Assembly (NCBI RefSeq): GCF_014323705.1
Contig: NZ_JABVEC010000001.1
Location: 62,001 to 126,000, forward strand
DNA length: 64,000 bases
Direction: 5' to 3'
Source of the DNA: Actinomadura alba
Lineage (GTDB): Bacteria; Actinomycetota; Actinomycetes; Streptosporangiales; Streptosporangiaceae
Shown here: one piece after another, positions 26,043-37,972 of the stretch
Position numbering within the stretch: the stretch's first letter is position 1
How the letters are laid out: each line of letters opens with the position of its first letter
Notes under the pieces: generated by a model
Told to the model about the DNA's origin: nothing
The model's database searches: none
Seen by the model: only the letters and a program-made list of their open reading frames with translations
Program-made: the position numbers and the translations under genes

Positions 26043-26830
26043 ACTCGCTCCTGATCCAGGAACGCGACGCCGCCATCCGGCGACCCCGGATGCTTCGGCG
26101 CTTCGCGCTCGACGTGCTTCAACGATCTGATGTGATGCTCCAGGTGCCACTGGAGGTAGGCCGCGACCAGACCGCTGCACTCCACCCGGTGCCGGGGTTC
26201 ACTCCCGTCGGCGTGTTCCCAGTCCCCGCGCAGCAGCGCCGCCATCAGGACGAACGTCTGGGGGGCCGGTGTGGCCGAACCCGGCATCCGGCAGCGGCCA
26301 CAGACCCCGCCCCCGGCCGCGATGGCGAAGGAGCGCAACGTGCTCCGTTCCCCGCAGCGCGCGCACTCGTCCAGCGCGGGCGCCCATCCCGCCACCGACA
26401 GCGAACGCAGCAGGTAGGCGTCCAGTACGAGCCGTGGATCGTGACCGCGCTCGACCAGGGTGCGCAGGCCGCCGACGAGCAGCAGGAACTGCCGGAGCGC
26501 CGGCTCCTTCTCCTCGGTGGTGAGCCTCTCGGCCGTCTCGAGCATGGCCGTCCCCGCCGTGTAACGCGGATAGTCGGCGACGAGCTGCTCGCCGTACGGG
26601 CGGAGCGTCTCGGCCTGGGTGATCAAGTCGAGCGAGCGCCGCTCGTAGAACTGCACGTCGACGTGGGTGAACGGCTCCAGCCGCGCCCCGAACCGCGATC
26701 TGGTCTTGCGGACCCCCTTGGCCGCCGCCCGCACCCGGCCGGTGCGCCGGGTGAGGACGGTGACGATGCGATCGGCCTCGCCCAGCTTCTGGGTACGGAG
26801 GACGATGCCCTCGTCGCGGTAGAGCGTCAC
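26039..26830 (-). CDS. recO: DNA repair protein RecO
   Basis: 263 residues. OB-fold N-terminus ([25 protein letters not shown]), then [25 protein letters not shown], and a C-terminal zinc motif with Cys pairs (ECARCGER and CGRCRMPG). RecO loads RecA with RecR in gap repair. GTG 26830 has no Shine-Dalgarno. Overlaps uppS by 4 bases. Divergent from the M4 protease gene. Confidence 0.95.
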   Translation of the reverse strand: MTLYRDEGIVLRTQKLGEADRIVTVLTRRTGRVRAAAKGVRKTRSRFGARLEPFTHVDVQFYERRSLDLITQAETLRPYGEQLVADYPRYTAGTAMLETAERLTTEEKEPALRQFLLLVGGLRTLVERGHDPRLVLDAYLLRSLSVAGWAPALDECARCGERSTLRSFAIAAGGGVCGRCRMPGSATPAPQTFVLMAALLRGDWEHADGSEPRHRVECSGLVAAYLQWHLEHHIRSLKHVEREAPKHPGSPDGGVAFLDQERV

Positions 26831-26974
26831 AGGCCCATTGTTTCGCACTTCACGACATAGGTTGACCCGGCTGCGGTCCGGTGACAGATCACTTACCGGG
26901 GATGACCGCATTCGGACCCGCGAGAACGTCATGGGCGGTGGCCGGGCGGCACGGCCGGTGGCAGCGTGGCAGTC

Positions 26975-28006
26975 ATGACTATCTGCACGATCGTGCCTCC
27001 GCACATCCTCGACGAGGTGGCGGCGCGCACCGACGACCCGGCGCTCCGGGACATCGCGCGCCGCACCGCCGTGCTGAGCACCGCACAGCGCACCGAACGT
27101 CGCATCACACCGGCCGAGCCGGCCGGTCCCCTCGAGGACTTCGTCCCCGACCGCACGGTCAAGGACGCGCACAACCTCGAGCAGCTGCCCGGCGACACCG
27201 TGCGCAAGGAGGGCGGCGCCGAGACGGGTGACACCATGGCCGACCAGGCCTACGACTGGCTGGGGGTTGCCTTCGACTTCTTCGAGGCCGCCTACCGGCG
27301 CAACTCCATCGACGGCGCCGGCTTACCGATGATCTCCACCGTGCACTACGGCCGCGACTACGACAACGCCTTCTGGAACGGCGCGCAGATGGTGTACGGC
27401 GACGGCGACGGCACGCTGTTCACCGCCTTCACCGGCCCGCTCGACGTCACCGGGCACGAACTCACGCACGGGCTGACCCAGCACACGGCGAACCTCGACT
27501 ACTACGGCCAGTCGGGCGCGCTCAACGAGTCCATGTCGGACGTGTTCGGCGCGCTGATCAAGCAGTACCACCTCGGGCACACCGCCGATCAGGCCGACTG
27601 GCTCATCGGGGCCGGGCTGCTCGCACCCGGCGTCAACGGCGTCGCCCTGCGCTCGATGAAGGAGCCCGGCACCGCCTACGACGACCCGAACCTCGGCAAG
27701 GACCCCCAACCGGGCCACATGAACGACTACGTGGAGACCTACCGCGACAACGGCGGCGTGCACATCAACTCGGGCATCCCCAACCGTGCCTTCCACCTGG
27801 CCGCGACCGCGATCGGCGGGCGCGCGTGGGAGCGGGCCGGACAGATCTGGTACGACACGCTCACCGGCGGCGGGTTGTCCGAGACCATCGATTTCGCGGC
27901 ATTCGCGGCGGCCACGGTCGAGACGGCTTCGCGCCTCTACGGAGCGACCGCCGCCGAGACCGGCGCGGTGAGAACCGCGTGGAACGGGGTAGGCGTCAGC
28001 ACGTGA
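26975..28006 (+). CDS. Protealysin-like M4 metallopeptidase
   Basis: 343 residues, a thermolysin-family zinc protease: GHELTHG (zinc and catalytic Glu) near residue 162 and the third ligand in GALNESMSDVFG, with the C-terminal His-bearing GGVHINSGIPNRAFHLAA. There is no signal peptide. Instead it has a short propeptide with PPHIL at residue ~11, the mark of protealysin-type rather than secreted thermolysins. The GTGA overlap with the downstream inhibitor gene shows tight co-expression. The physiological substrate is unknown; intracellular activity would need the inhibitor for safety. Confidence 0.93.
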   Translation: MTICTIVPPHILDEVAARTDDPALRDIARRTAVLSTAQRTERRITPAEPAGPLEDFVPDRTVKDAHNLEQLPGDTVRKEGGAETGDTMADQAYDWLGVAFDFFEAAYRRNSIDGAGLPMISTVHYGRDYDNAFWNGAQMVYGDGDGTLFTAFTGPLDVTGHELTHGLTQHTANLDYYGQSGALNESMSDVFGALIKQYHLGHTADQADWLIGAGLLAPGVNGVALRSMKEPGTAYDDPNLGKDPQPGHMNDYVETYRDNGGVHINSGIPNRAFHLAATAIGGRAWERAGQIWYDTLTGGGLSETIDFAAFAAATVETASRLYGATAAETGAVRTAWNGVGVST

Positions 28007-28254
28007 AGGTGACCGTGGTCCGCAGTGGCGGCTTCGCCGGCATCGAACGACGCGGCGAGGCCGATACCGCGACGGACCCGGTGCTGGGGGAACTCGTCGA
28101 CCGGGTCGACCTCGGCGCCTTGCGACCGCCCGCTCCCGGCGCGGACCGGTTCATGTACGAGATCGACGTCGGCGGGCGCACGGCGGTGGTCGACGAGGCC
28201 CAGCTCAGCGGGCCTCTGCGCCAGCTCGTCGACCGCGTCCTGTCCGCTGCCTGA
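28003..28254 (+). CDS. Emfourin-like protealysin inhibitor
   Basis: 83 residues beginning VKVTVVRSGGFAGIERRGEA. The RSGGFAG start and position directly after a protealysin-like M4 protease match the emfourin (M4in) family, proteinaceous inhibitors encoded together with these proteases. The rest (YEIDVGGRTAVVDEAQLSGPL) is consistent with the small beta-rich fold. Start GTG overlaps the protease stop. Confidence 0.8.
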   Translation: MKVTVVRSGGFAGIERRGEADTATDPVLGELVDRVDLGALRPPAPGADRFMYEIDVGGRTAVVDEAQLSGPLRQLVDRVLSAA

Positions 28255-28307
28255 CCGCTCCGCCTGTCCGCGGCCCGCCGGCCACGCTCCGCTCGGGCGC
28301 CGGTACA

Positions 28308-28344
28308 TCGACGCCCCGGGCCTGATCGAGGTCCGGGGCGTCGA
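28308..28344. terminator. Bidirectional terminator hairpin
   Basis: TCGACGCCCCGG pairs perfectly over 12 bp with CCGGGGCGTCGA across a 13-base loop. It lies between the convergent emfourin and leuA genes and probably ends both transcripts; no T-run. Confidence 0.75.
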
Positions 28345-28390
28345 GTGCTCCCGGCGCCGATCGGGTTCCGTCGCCGGGAGGGCGATCGGG

Positions 28391-30151
<1,761 letters not shown>

Positions 30152-30157
30152 TCAAAG

Positions 30158-30175
30158 CCCCGCGACGAGGGGGCC
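30158..30175 (-). terminator. Attenuator hairpin in the leuA leader
   Basis: GCCCCC-TCGTC-GCGGGGC on the minus strand, immediately followed by TTT, 7 bases after the leader-peptide stop and ~55 before leuA. This fits a transcription attenuator whose formation depends on whether the ribosome stalls in the leader. Confidence 0.6.
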
Positions 30176-30181
30176 GACCGT

Positions 30182-30229
30182 TTACAGGTCCCCGTCGCGG
30201 CCGCTAAGGAGGAGCAGCTCAAAGAGCAC
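30182..30229 (-). CDS. leuL: leuA leader peptide
   Basis: A 15-codon ORF, GTG start, encoding VLFELLLLSGRDGDL and stop. Five Leu lie in the first eight codons, four of them consecutive. Position between promoter and attenuator hairpin upstream of leuA identifies it as the ribosome-sensing leader. When leucyl-tRNA is scarce the ribosome stalls at the Leu run, which would prevent the terminator and allow leuA expression. Actinobacterial leuA leaders of this kind are known; this instance is inferred from sequence only. Confidence 0.75.
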   Translation of the reverse strand: MLFELLLLSGRDGDL

Positions 30230-30237
30230 GTCTCATA

Positions 30238-30267
30238 AGGTAACAGACCCGTGGCGCCACGTCGCAA
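30238..30267 (-). promoter_or_regulatory. leuA promoter
   Basis: TTGCGA (30267-30262) and TTACCT (30243-30238) separated by 18 bases. The start would lie about 6-8 bases downstream, nearly at the leader-peptide GTG, so the leader is probably translated from a leaderless or near-leaderless end. Confidence 0.5.
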
Positions 30268-30414
30268 TCGAGGCCGCGGCCGGCGGCCCGGCCGCCCACC
30301 GGCCCCCGCACACCGCCACACGCCGCACGCCGCACGCCGCAGCGCGATGATCCGATATAGGTCACCATGCCCTCGGCGAGCCGGGGCCCGGGCGCCGTAC
30401 CAGCGCGGTTCTTC

Positions 30415-31029
30415 TCATGGGCTGGCCGCCTCCTCGGTCATCACGATCACACCGAAGGCGTGCGCCGACGTCATGCCCAGCCGGTCGGCGACGCGGTGCA
30501 GCGCCTGCCGCTCGTCGTCGCTGAGCGGCCCGTCGGCCAAGGCGACCCGTACGACCTGGGCGAGGAACCACTCCTTGGCCTCGACCGTCAGTTGCGCCCC
30601 GGCCCGGGCCATCTCGTCCTCGAGACGGGCGCCGGACGACAACAGCGCGAGTTCCAGCGCCTCGTCGCCGTACTCCTCGTCGCCGTAGCCGCGCACCGCC
30701 TCGACCGCGCGGCGGCGCGACGCGTCGTCGGCGGAGCCGCCGGCGATGAGCACCGACGCCACGGCGGCGCGCATTCCCGCCGGCAGTGCCTCCGTCATCT
30801 GGCGGACCGTCGGCAGCCTGAGAACGGAGACGCCGAACCTGGTGCGGCAGGCACCGCATTCGACGACCTCTCCGAGCCGCCGGAGCGGGATGACCGGAAG
30901 GAAGAAGAACGTGAACCAGCGCCGGGCGGAACGCCGCCGGTACCTGCGGTCGCCGCCGCAGTTCGGGCAGTGGAACGTCCCCTCACCGACCGTACGGAAG
31001 AACACCGACAACCCGAAAATCAGCAACAC
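30415..31029 (-). CDS. Zinc-ribbon/TerB-like protein
   Basis: 204 residues. N-terminal hydrophobic/amphipathic start (LLIFGLSVFFRT), a zinc ribbon with CPNCGGDRRYRRR and ECGACRTRFG, then an all-helical TerB-like domain (VRVALADGPLSDDERQALHRVADRLGM). TerB domains are associated with tellurite resistance and stress systems. GTG 31029 follows GAGGAGA by 5 bases. Divergent from the PGQQ-repeat protein gene. Function uncertain. Confidence 0.8.
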   Translation of the reverse strand: MLLIFGLSVFFRTVGEGTFHCPNCGGDRRYRRRSARRWFTFFFLPVIPLRRLGEVVECGACRTRFGVSVLRLPTVRQMTEALPAGMRAAVASVLIAGGSADDASRRRAVEAVRGYGDEEYGDEALELALLSSGARLEDEMARAGAQLTVEAKEWFLAQVVRVALADGPLSDDERQALHRVADRLGMTSAHAFGVIVMTEEAASP

Positions 31030-31158
31030 CGGGCTCTCCTCACATGACGGACCCCACGCCCAACGTACCGACACGGAAGCCCCATCGGGACGGCCCGCGC
31101 ACAACCCCGGATCCAGAGCGGTAGGCACAAACCCGCACGACCTTCTACGCTTGCACCC

Positions 31159-32031
31159 ATGAGCCAGCCAGACGACTACGGTCAAGGGGGCTACGGCGGG
31201 GGCGGCCAGCCCCAGCAGCAAGGCTACCCCGGCCAGCAGTCCGGACATCCCGGACAACAGCCGCCCTACCCGGGCCAGCAACAGCAAGGTCACCCCGGCC
31301 AGCAGCAGGGCTATCCAGGGCAGCAGCAGGGCTATCCGGGCCAGCAGCCCGGTTACCCGCCGCAGCAGCAAGGCTACCCCGGCCAGCAGCAGGGCTATCC
31401 AGGGCAGCAGCAGGGCTATCCGGGCCAGCAGCCTGGTTACCCGCAGCAGCCGCAGCAGCCGGGTTACCCGGCCCAGCAGCAGGGTTACCCCGCCCAGCAG
31501 CAGTACCCGGGCCAGGGATACCCATCACAATCCGGCTACGGCACGAGCACTTCCACCGGCGCGCCGAACCCGCTCACCTTCGCCGCCATCGCCGCGGCGG
31601 CGCTCCTGCTCATCTCGACCTTCCTCCCCTGGGCGAAGGCCACGGTGAGCGGCAACTTCCTCGGCCGCAGCATCAACCAGAGCGACAGCGGGGCCGGTTT
31701 CGAGGACTGGAGCGGCAAGCTGGTGGCCCTGGCCGCTCTCGCCGCGGTCGGCGTGCTCGTGGGGGCCATCGTCAGCAAGAACGCGAAGCTCGCCACGATG
31801 GCGGCGGCACCGGCCGGCCTCGCACTGCTCCTCATCATGATCTTCCTGCTGCGCCTGCAGAGCACCAAGGACAAGATCCTCGGCAGCACCGGCAGTCTCG
31901 GCAGCGGCATCAGCGCGGACGTCTCACTCGGCTTCGGCTGGTACCTCGCGTTGCTGCTGTCGATCGCGGTGATCGGCCTCAGCGTGATCGGCCTGCTCAC
32001 CGGAAAGAAGTCCACCGGTTCCTCCTACTGA
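31159..32031 (+). CDS. Membrane protein with N-terminal PGQQQGYP repeats
   Basis: 290 residues. Residues ~15-130 are a low-complexity Pro/Gly/Gln/Tyr tract with about a dozen PGQQxGYP-type units, disordered and probably cytoplasmic. Then come four hydrophobic spans ([74 protein letters not shown]). Related layouts occur in actinobacterial envelope proteins, where such tracts may drive condensate-like clustering. No enzymatic domain seen. Confidence 0.88.
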   Translation: MSQPDDYGQGGYGGGGQPQQQGYPGQQSGHPGQQPPYPGQQQQGHPGQQQGYPGQQQGYPGQQPGYPPQQQGYPGQQQGYPGQQQGYPGQQPGYPQQPQQPGYPAQQQGYPAQQQYPGQGYPSQSGYGTSTSTGAPNPLTFAAIAAAALLLISTFLPWAKATVSGNFLGRSINQSDSGAGFEDWSGKLVALAALAAVGVLVGAIVSKNAKLATMAAAPAGLALLLIMIFLLRLQSTKDKILGSTGSLGSGISADVSLGFGWYLALLLSIAVIGLSVIGLLTGKKSTGSSY

Positions 32032-32035
32032 CCGC

Positions 32036-32104
32036 CCGGCCGCGTGGTCATGCAGGGCGTTCCACGCCGGCACTCGCGAACCACTGCATGATCACGGCCG
32101 GGTC
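32036..32104. terminator. Hairpin between convergent genes
   Basis: CCGGCCGCGTGGTCATGCAG pairs, with a small bulge, with CTGCATGATCACGGCCGGG across a ~28-base spacer, between the repeat-protein gene and era, which converge here. A probable bidirectional terminator. Confidence 0.5.
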
Positions 32105-32106
32105 GA

Positions 32107-33021
32107 TCAGTCGTAGAAGCCGAGCCTGCGCAGCTGTTTGGGATCGCGCTGCCAGTCCTTGGCGACCTTGACCCGCAGGTCGAGGAAGACCTTCGTGCCG
32201 AGCAGCGCCTCGATCTGCTTGCGGGCGTTGGTGCCGACCTCTCTCAGCCGGGCGCCCTTCGTGCCGATGACGATCGCCTTCTGGCTCGGCCGCTCCACGA
32301 ACAGGTGCGCGTAGACGTCGACGAGATCGTCCCGTCCCTCACGTGGCTCCATCTCGTCGACGACGACCGCGATCGAGTGCGGCAGCTCGTCCCGTACCCC
32401 CTCGAGCGCCGCCTCCCGGATGAGCTCGGCGGCGAGCAGTTGCTCGGGCTCGTCGGTCAGGTCCCCGTCCGGATAGAGCGGCATGCCCTCCGGCAGGTGG
32501 CCGACGAGCAGGTCGCCGACCACGTCGAGTTGGTAACCGTCGCGCGCGGAGACCGGCACGATGTCGGCCCACTCACCGAGCTCGCCCACCTCGAGCAGCC
32601 GGTCCGCCAGGTCCTTCTTCGACACCAGGTCGGCCTTGGTGACGATCGCGACGACGGGCGTCTTGCTCACCTGGGCGAGCGAACGGGCGATGAACCTGTC
32701 CCCTGGACCGAGCGCCTGGTCGGCGGGCATGCAGAAGCCGATGGCGTCGACCTCGGTCAGCGTGGAGCGCACGAGGCTGTCCAGGCGCTCCCCCAGCAGT
32801 GTCCGCGGCTTGTGCAGCCCCGGAGTGTCCACGATGATCAACTGGGCGTCGGGCCGGTGCACGATGCCGCGGATGGCGCGCCGGGTGGTCTGCGGGCGGC
32901 TGCTCGTGATCGCCACCTTCGTGCCGACGAGCGCGTTCATCAGCGTTGACTTGCCCACGTTGGGGCGGCCGACGAAGCAGGCGAACCCGGACCGGAACTT
33001 CGCGGTGGTTGGTGACGTCAC
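32107..33021 (-). CDS. era: GTPase Era
   Basis: 304 residues. GTPase motifs GRPNVGKSTLMNAL (G1), VDTPGLHKP (G3), TKADL (G4) and SARDG (G5), then a C-terminal KH domain with AIVIGTKGARLREVGTNARKQIE that binds the 3' end of 16S rRNA. Era assists 30S maturation. The GTG start lies 44 bp after the cytidine-deaminase-like gene on the same strand, continuing the phoH-ybeY-CNNM-cdd-era order. Confidence 0.97.
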   Translation of the reverse strand: MTSPTTAKFRSGFACFVGRPNVGKSTLMNALVGTKVAITSSRPQTTRRAIRGIVHRPDAQLIIVDTPGLHKPRTLLGERLDSLVRSTLTEVDAIGFCMPADQALGPGDRFIARSLAQVSKTPVVAIVTKADLVSKKDLADRLLEVGELGEWADIVPVSARDGYQLDVVGDLLVGHLPEGMPLYPDGDLTDEPEQLLAAELIREAALEGVRDELPHSIAVVVDEMEPREGRDDLVDVYAHLFVERPSQKAIVIGTKGARLREVGTNARKQIEALLGTKVFLDLRVKVAKDWQRDPKQLRRLGFYD

Positions 33022-33065
33022 GGTGTTGATTCTCCCGTACGGCGGGAACGCAATGGTCCCCTGCC

Positions 33066-33404
33066 TCAGGGGGTCAGCGTGGCCAGGAGCGCGCCGTCGA
33101 GGCCCGCGACGAACACCGGGGCCTTGCGGCCGAGGTCGCGCACGGCCTGGAGGTCGGTCTCCTCGGCGGATCCGCCTCGCGTGACGAGGGCCGCGGCCTC
33201 GAGCTCCTCGGCCCCGCTGGAGACGGCCATCGCCACCGCGACCCGCAGCGCTGACAGCTTGAGCGAGGGCAGATCCACGGTCGCCGCGGAATACGTCCGC
33301 CCCGTCTCGTCCCGGACCGCGGCCCCCTCGGCCGCGCCCGTACGGGCCCGCGCCGCTCGCGCCAGCGTGATTATCTTCGCGTCCTCCGCACCGATCTCAC
33401 TCAC
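33066..33404 (-). CDS. Degenerate cytidine deaminase-like protein
   Basis: 112 residues with the overall cytidine deaminase layout (LARAARARTGAAEGAAVRDETGRTY ... LSALRVAVAMAVSSGAEELEAAALVT). However, the zinc-binding CAE is replaced by SALR and the PCxxC pair is missing, so no catalytic zinc can bind. Small proteins like this sit beside era in other actinomycetes and are annotated as cytidine deaminases. Here it is probably a pseudoenzyme with a structural or regulatory role. The GTG start has GGAGG unusually close (1 base), leaving some doubt about the start. Confidence 0.75.
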   Translation of the reverse strand: MSEIGAEDAKIITLARAARARTGAAEGAAVRDETGRTYSAATVDLPSLKLSALRVAVAMAVSSGAEELEAAALVTRGGSAEETDLQAVRDLGRKAPVFVAGLDGALLATLTP

Positions 33405-33822
33405 GCCTCCAAGGGTAGGGGCGCGCGGCGGGTCGCCGAGCCCCCGGCTCGGGTACCACGCGAGGTGGGTCACGGAGACGCGCACATCCACGAGCGCGAG
33501 CCGGCACGAGAACCCGGATCTCCGCCCCCCTGGGACGCACGGCCCTCGGTGACGCCGGCGGGACGGTGAGCCCGCGAGATGTCCTGTTGGGACAGGACCG
33601 CAGCGGTCTTACGTGACGCGGGCCTCGCCCCGTCCGGCGTCCGTGCGGTGTCCGTACGATCCGGGTTCTCCACGCGGTTCGCGACGACGACATCGGTCCT
33701 GCCGCCGGCGCGGCTCCGCGACCCCTATGAGATCCCCCCAAATGATCTCCAAACGTGTTGATCATTCCCGCGCGGAAGGGCGGCTAATCCCATGTCAAGA
33801 ATCTCTTACGGTGTGTCGCGCG
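33405..33822. other. Intergenic region without a supported gene
   Basis: 418 bp between the cytidine deaminase-like and CNNM genes. Reading frames here are arginine-rich GC shadows. The only structures noted are a spaced inverted repeat AATGATC / GATCATT around 33737-33765 and TTGACA (minus strand) near 33792 without a matching -10. Confidence 0.6.
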
Positions 33823-35133
33823 CTAGGCCTCGATGTGCTCGGAGCCCTCGGGCTCGGCGTGCTCCTCGGCCCGGGCCCGCTCGACGAGCACCGTGCCGAT
33901 CCGGTTGCGCCGCCCGGCGATGCTCTCCGCCTTGAGGCTGAGCCCGGCGACGGTCGCGGTGGATCCCTCGATCGGCACCCGGCCCAGGGCGTGGGCGAGG
34001 AGGCCGCCCACGGTCTCGACGTCCTCGACCTCGATGTCGACGTCGAACAACTCCGACAGCTCGTCCACGGGCAGCCGGGCGGTCACGCGGTAACCCCCTT
34101 CCGGGAGCTGTTCCACGCGGGGCGCCTCGACGTCGTACTCGTCGGCGATCTCGCCGACGATCTCTTCGAGGATGTCCTCGATGGTGACGAGGCCCGCGGT
34201 GCCGCCGTATTCGTCGATCACGATCGCCACGTGGGTCTGCTGCGCCTGCATGTCGCGGAGCAGCTCGTCGATGGGCTTGCTGTCCGGAACGTACGTCGCG
34301 GGCCGCATCACCGACTCGACCTGCTCGACCGACTCGCCTTCGCGGTACTCGTGACTGCGGCGGACGACGTCCTTGAGGTAGGCGATGCCCACGACGTCGT
34401 CCTCGTTCTCACCGACCACCGGGATCCGGGAGAAGCCGCTGCGCAGGGCCAGCGACAGCGCCTGGCGCAGGGTCTTGTCCCGCTCGATGAACACGATGTC
34501 GGTGCGCGGCACCATGACCTCGCGTACGAGGGTGTCGCCGAGCTCGAACACCGAGTGGATCATCTCGCGCTCGTCGGGCTCGATCAGGCTGCGCTGTTCG
34601 GCTAGATCGACCAGGTCGCGCAGCTCCGCCTCCGAGGCGAACGGCCCCTCGCGAAAGCCCTTACCGGGCGTGAGGGCGTTGCCGAGCAGGATCAGCAGTT
34701 TCGGCAGCGGGCCGAACACGCGGGTGATCGGGTGCATGAGACCCGCGCCGGCCAGGGCGATGTGGTCGGCGTGCTGGCGGCCGAGGGTACGCGGCCCCAC
34801 GCCCACCACGACGTAGCTGACCACGATCATGATGACGGCGGCGGTGACGTACGCGCCCCAGGTCTCGTCCAGCCAGGCCACGCACAGGTCCGCCACGATC
34901 ACCGTGGCGGCGAGCTCTCCGCTCACCCGCAGCAGCAGCACCAGGTTCAGGTAGCGCGCGGGGTCGGCGACGACCTCGGCGAGCCGCTGGGCACCGCGAC
35001 GGCCCTCGCGCACCAGTTCCTCGACGCGCACCCGCGACACCCGGGCCAGGGCGGTCTCGACGCTCGCGAGCAACCCGGCCACCGCCACCAGCGCAGCGGC
35101 TCCGGCCAGCAACCATCCGTGAGAAGTGCTCAC
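33823..35133 (-). CDS. CNNM/hemolysin C family transporter with CBS domains
   Basis: 436 residues. N-terminal DUF21-type membrane domain ([60 protein letters not shown]). A CBS pair follows around residues 205-330 ([21 protein letters not shown] ... [24 protein letters not shown]), then the CorC/HlyC domain ([17 protein letters not shown]). Family members transport or sense Mg2+/Co2+. GTG 35133 overlaps the ybeY stop (GTGA). Confidence 0.94.
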   Translation of the reverse strand: MSTSHGWLLAGAAALVAVAGLLASVETALARVSRVRVEELVREGRRGAQRLAEVVADPARYLNLVLLLRVSGELAATVIVADLCVAWLDETWGAYVTAAVIMIVVSYVVVGVGPRTLGRQHADHIALAGAGLMHPITRVFGPLPKLLILLGNALTPGKGFREGPFASEAELRDLVDLAEQRSLIEPDEREMIHSVFELGDTLVREVMVPRTDIVFIERDKTLRQALSLALRSGFSRIPVVGENEDDVVGIAYLKDVVRRSHEYREGESVEQVESVMRPATYVPDSKPIDELLRDMQAQQTHVAIVIDEYGGTAGLVTIEDILEEIVGEIADEYDVEAPRVEQLPEGGYRVTARLPVDELSELFDVDIEVEDVETVGGLLAHALGRVPIEGSTATVAGLSLKAESIAGRRNRIGTVLVERARAEEHAEPEGSEHIEA

Positions 35134-35605
35134 GACGCGTCGCGTTTCTCCCGCCAGGAGGCGATCAGCCGATCCTGCAGGCCGAACATCTCCTTGTGCT
35201 CGGCCGGCTCGGCATGGTCGTAGCCCAGCAGATGCAGGATCCCATGTGTGCACAGCAACTGCAGCTCGTCCTCGGTGCTGTGGCCGGCCTGGCGGGCCTG
35301 GGCCTTGGCGACCGCCGGGCACAGCACCACGTCACCGAGCAGCCCCGGGTCGGGGGCGCCTCCGTCGTCGGGGCCACCGGAAAGGTGCCCGGGGCGCAAC
35401 TCGTCCATGGGGAAGGCGAGCACGTCGGTCGCCCCCGGCTCGCCCATCCACTTCTCGTGCAGCTCGGCCATCGCCGGCTCGTCGACGAGCAGCAGCGACA
35501 GCTCGGCCAGCGGATGGACCTTCATCGCGTCGAGCACGTGACGGGCGAGTGCAACGAGGCTTTTCTCATCGACCTGAGCGCCCGACTCGTTGAGAACCTC
35601 GATGC

Positions 35606-35609
<4 letters not shown>
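35130..35609 (-). CDS. ybeY: Endoribonuclease YbeY (rRNA maturation factor)
   Basis: 159 residues. The zinc-binding [21 protein letters not shown] gives the H-x3-H-x5-H motif of YbeY, with [10 protein letters not shown] upstream. It acts in 16S rRNA 3'-end processing and ribosome quality control. Start overlaps the phoH stop. Confidence 0.96.
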
Positions 35610-36664
<1,055 letters not shown>

Positions 36665-36779
36665 CAGCCGGCCTTGCGGCCTCTTCGCCCTGCTTCCTGT
36701 TGCCTGTGCGTGATCTGGCGCGATGCTCCCATGGTACTGGTCGCCGCGGCGCCCCGCCTGTTGCCGGGTACCGTGACGA

Positions 36780-37121
36780 TCACCCCGGAGGCCAGTTCAG
36801 GCCACGCCCCCCGAGCAGATGCGCGTGCGTGTGGAAGACAGTCTGCCCCGCCTGCGGCCCGGTGTTGAACACCACCCGATAACCGGTCTCGGCGATTCCC
36901 TCGTCCACGGCCACCTCATGCGCCTCGCGCATCATCTCGGCGAGCAGCTCGGGGTCCGCGGCGGCGAGCTCGGCCACGTTGACGTGGTGTTCCTTGGGGA
37001 TCACGAGCACGTGCGTCGGAGCCTGTGGATTGATGTCCCTGAACGCCACCACGCGGTCACTCTCGCGTACGATCATGGCCGGCACGTCACCTGTGACGAT
37101 CTTGCAGAACAGGCAGTCCAC
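36780..37121 (-). CDS. HIT family nucleotide-binding protein
   Basis: 113 residues. The histidine triad appears as QTVFHTHAHLLGGRG near residue 95; N-terminus DCLFCKIVTGDVPA with the Cys pair typical of HINT-type hydrolases of adenosine phosphoramidates. Located upstream of phoH as in many actinomycetes. Confidence 0.95.
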   Translation of the reverse strand: MDCLFCKIVTGDVPAMIVRESDRVVAFRDINPQAPTHVLVIPKEHHVNVAELAAADPELLAEMMREAHEVAVDEGIAETGYRVVFNTGPQAGQTVFHTHAHLLGGRGLNWPPG

Positions 37122-37384
37122 GGATGTCCTCCTCGGCCGGTGTCCTCGAATGCTATCGAGATCGGCCGATTCCCATCCCTACTCGGGTCCGAGACAGGCC
37201 GTTTACTAGTTAAGGTTGCAAGTCAGTGCGAACCCCCCGGCTCGCCGGCATTTTCGGTGATGTGTCCTGCCGCCTACAGGATCCGTTGGGTTCGCCGTTC
37301 ACGCCGTGACGGGGTCGGCCACCCAGCTGGGTGGCCAGGGGGACGGCAGAGGTGACGGATAGGTTGACCGAGGCGAGAGCTGGA

Positions 37385-37972
37385 ATGCCCTTTCGTAAAC
37401 CGGACGGCGAGGGTAGGCGTCCCACTGACGTGACCGAGACGCTTGTGGCCGGCGGCACGGCTCCCTCCATCGCCGTCGTCTGGGACGCCGATCAGGCGGT
37501 GACCGCGCTCTACAGCGCCAACTACCGTTCGCTCGTGCGTCTCGCCGCGCTTCTCGTGCGCGACGTCGGTACGGCCGAAGAGGTCGTGCAGGACGCGTTC
37601 ATCGCCATGCACGGCGGGTGGCAGCGGTTGCGCGACCCCGACAAGGCCCTCGCCTATCTCAGGCAGTCGGTGGTCAACAAGTCACGGTCCGTGCTGCGCC
37701 ATCGCGCGGTCGTGGAAAAATATGCCCCCAAGGGCCTGCCGGACGCTCCGAGCGCCGAGAACGGCGCCATCGTGGAGTTCGAGCGGGCCGCGGTGGTCAA
37801 AGCACTCAGCGCATTGCCGAGAAGGCAACGGGAAGCACTCGTTTTGCGGTATTACGCCGATCTGTCAGAAGCGGAGATCGCCCACGCGATGGGCATCAGC
37901 CGCGGAGCCGTCAAGAGCCATACAGCGCGCGGGATGACCGCGCTCCGAGGCGTTCTGGAGCAATTGTCATGA
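37385..37972 (+). CDS. ECF RNA polymerase sigma factor (SigE-type)
   Basis: 195 residues. Region 2: YSANYRSLVRLAALLVRDVGTAEEVVQDAFIAMHGGW. Region 4: ALSALPRRQREALVLRYYADLSEAEIAHAMGISRGAVKSHTARGM. ATG 37385 is chosen to match the family; upstream in-frame starts exist, but their sequence is not domain-like. The stop overlaps the start of a membrane protein of anti-sigma layout. Confidence 0.93.
   Translation: MPFRKPDGEGRRPTDVTETLVAGGTAPSIAVVWDADQAVTALYSANYRSLVRLAALLVRDVGTAEEVVQDAFIAMHGGWQRLRDPDKALAYLRQSVVNKSRSVLRHRAVVEKYAPKGLPDAPSAENGAIVEFERAAVVKALSALPRRQREALVLRYYADLSEAEIAHAMGISRGAVKSHTARGMTALRGVLEQLS

Noticed and set aside
31210-31520. Short regular repeats as a CRISPR array
   Set aside because: Units are adjacent, in frame, and code for PGQQQGYP; no spacers or cas genes.
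33397-33765. 122-codon minus-strand frame in the 418-bp gap
   Set aside because: Arg/Pro-rich with no motif, no ribosome site and no conserved neighbour relation.
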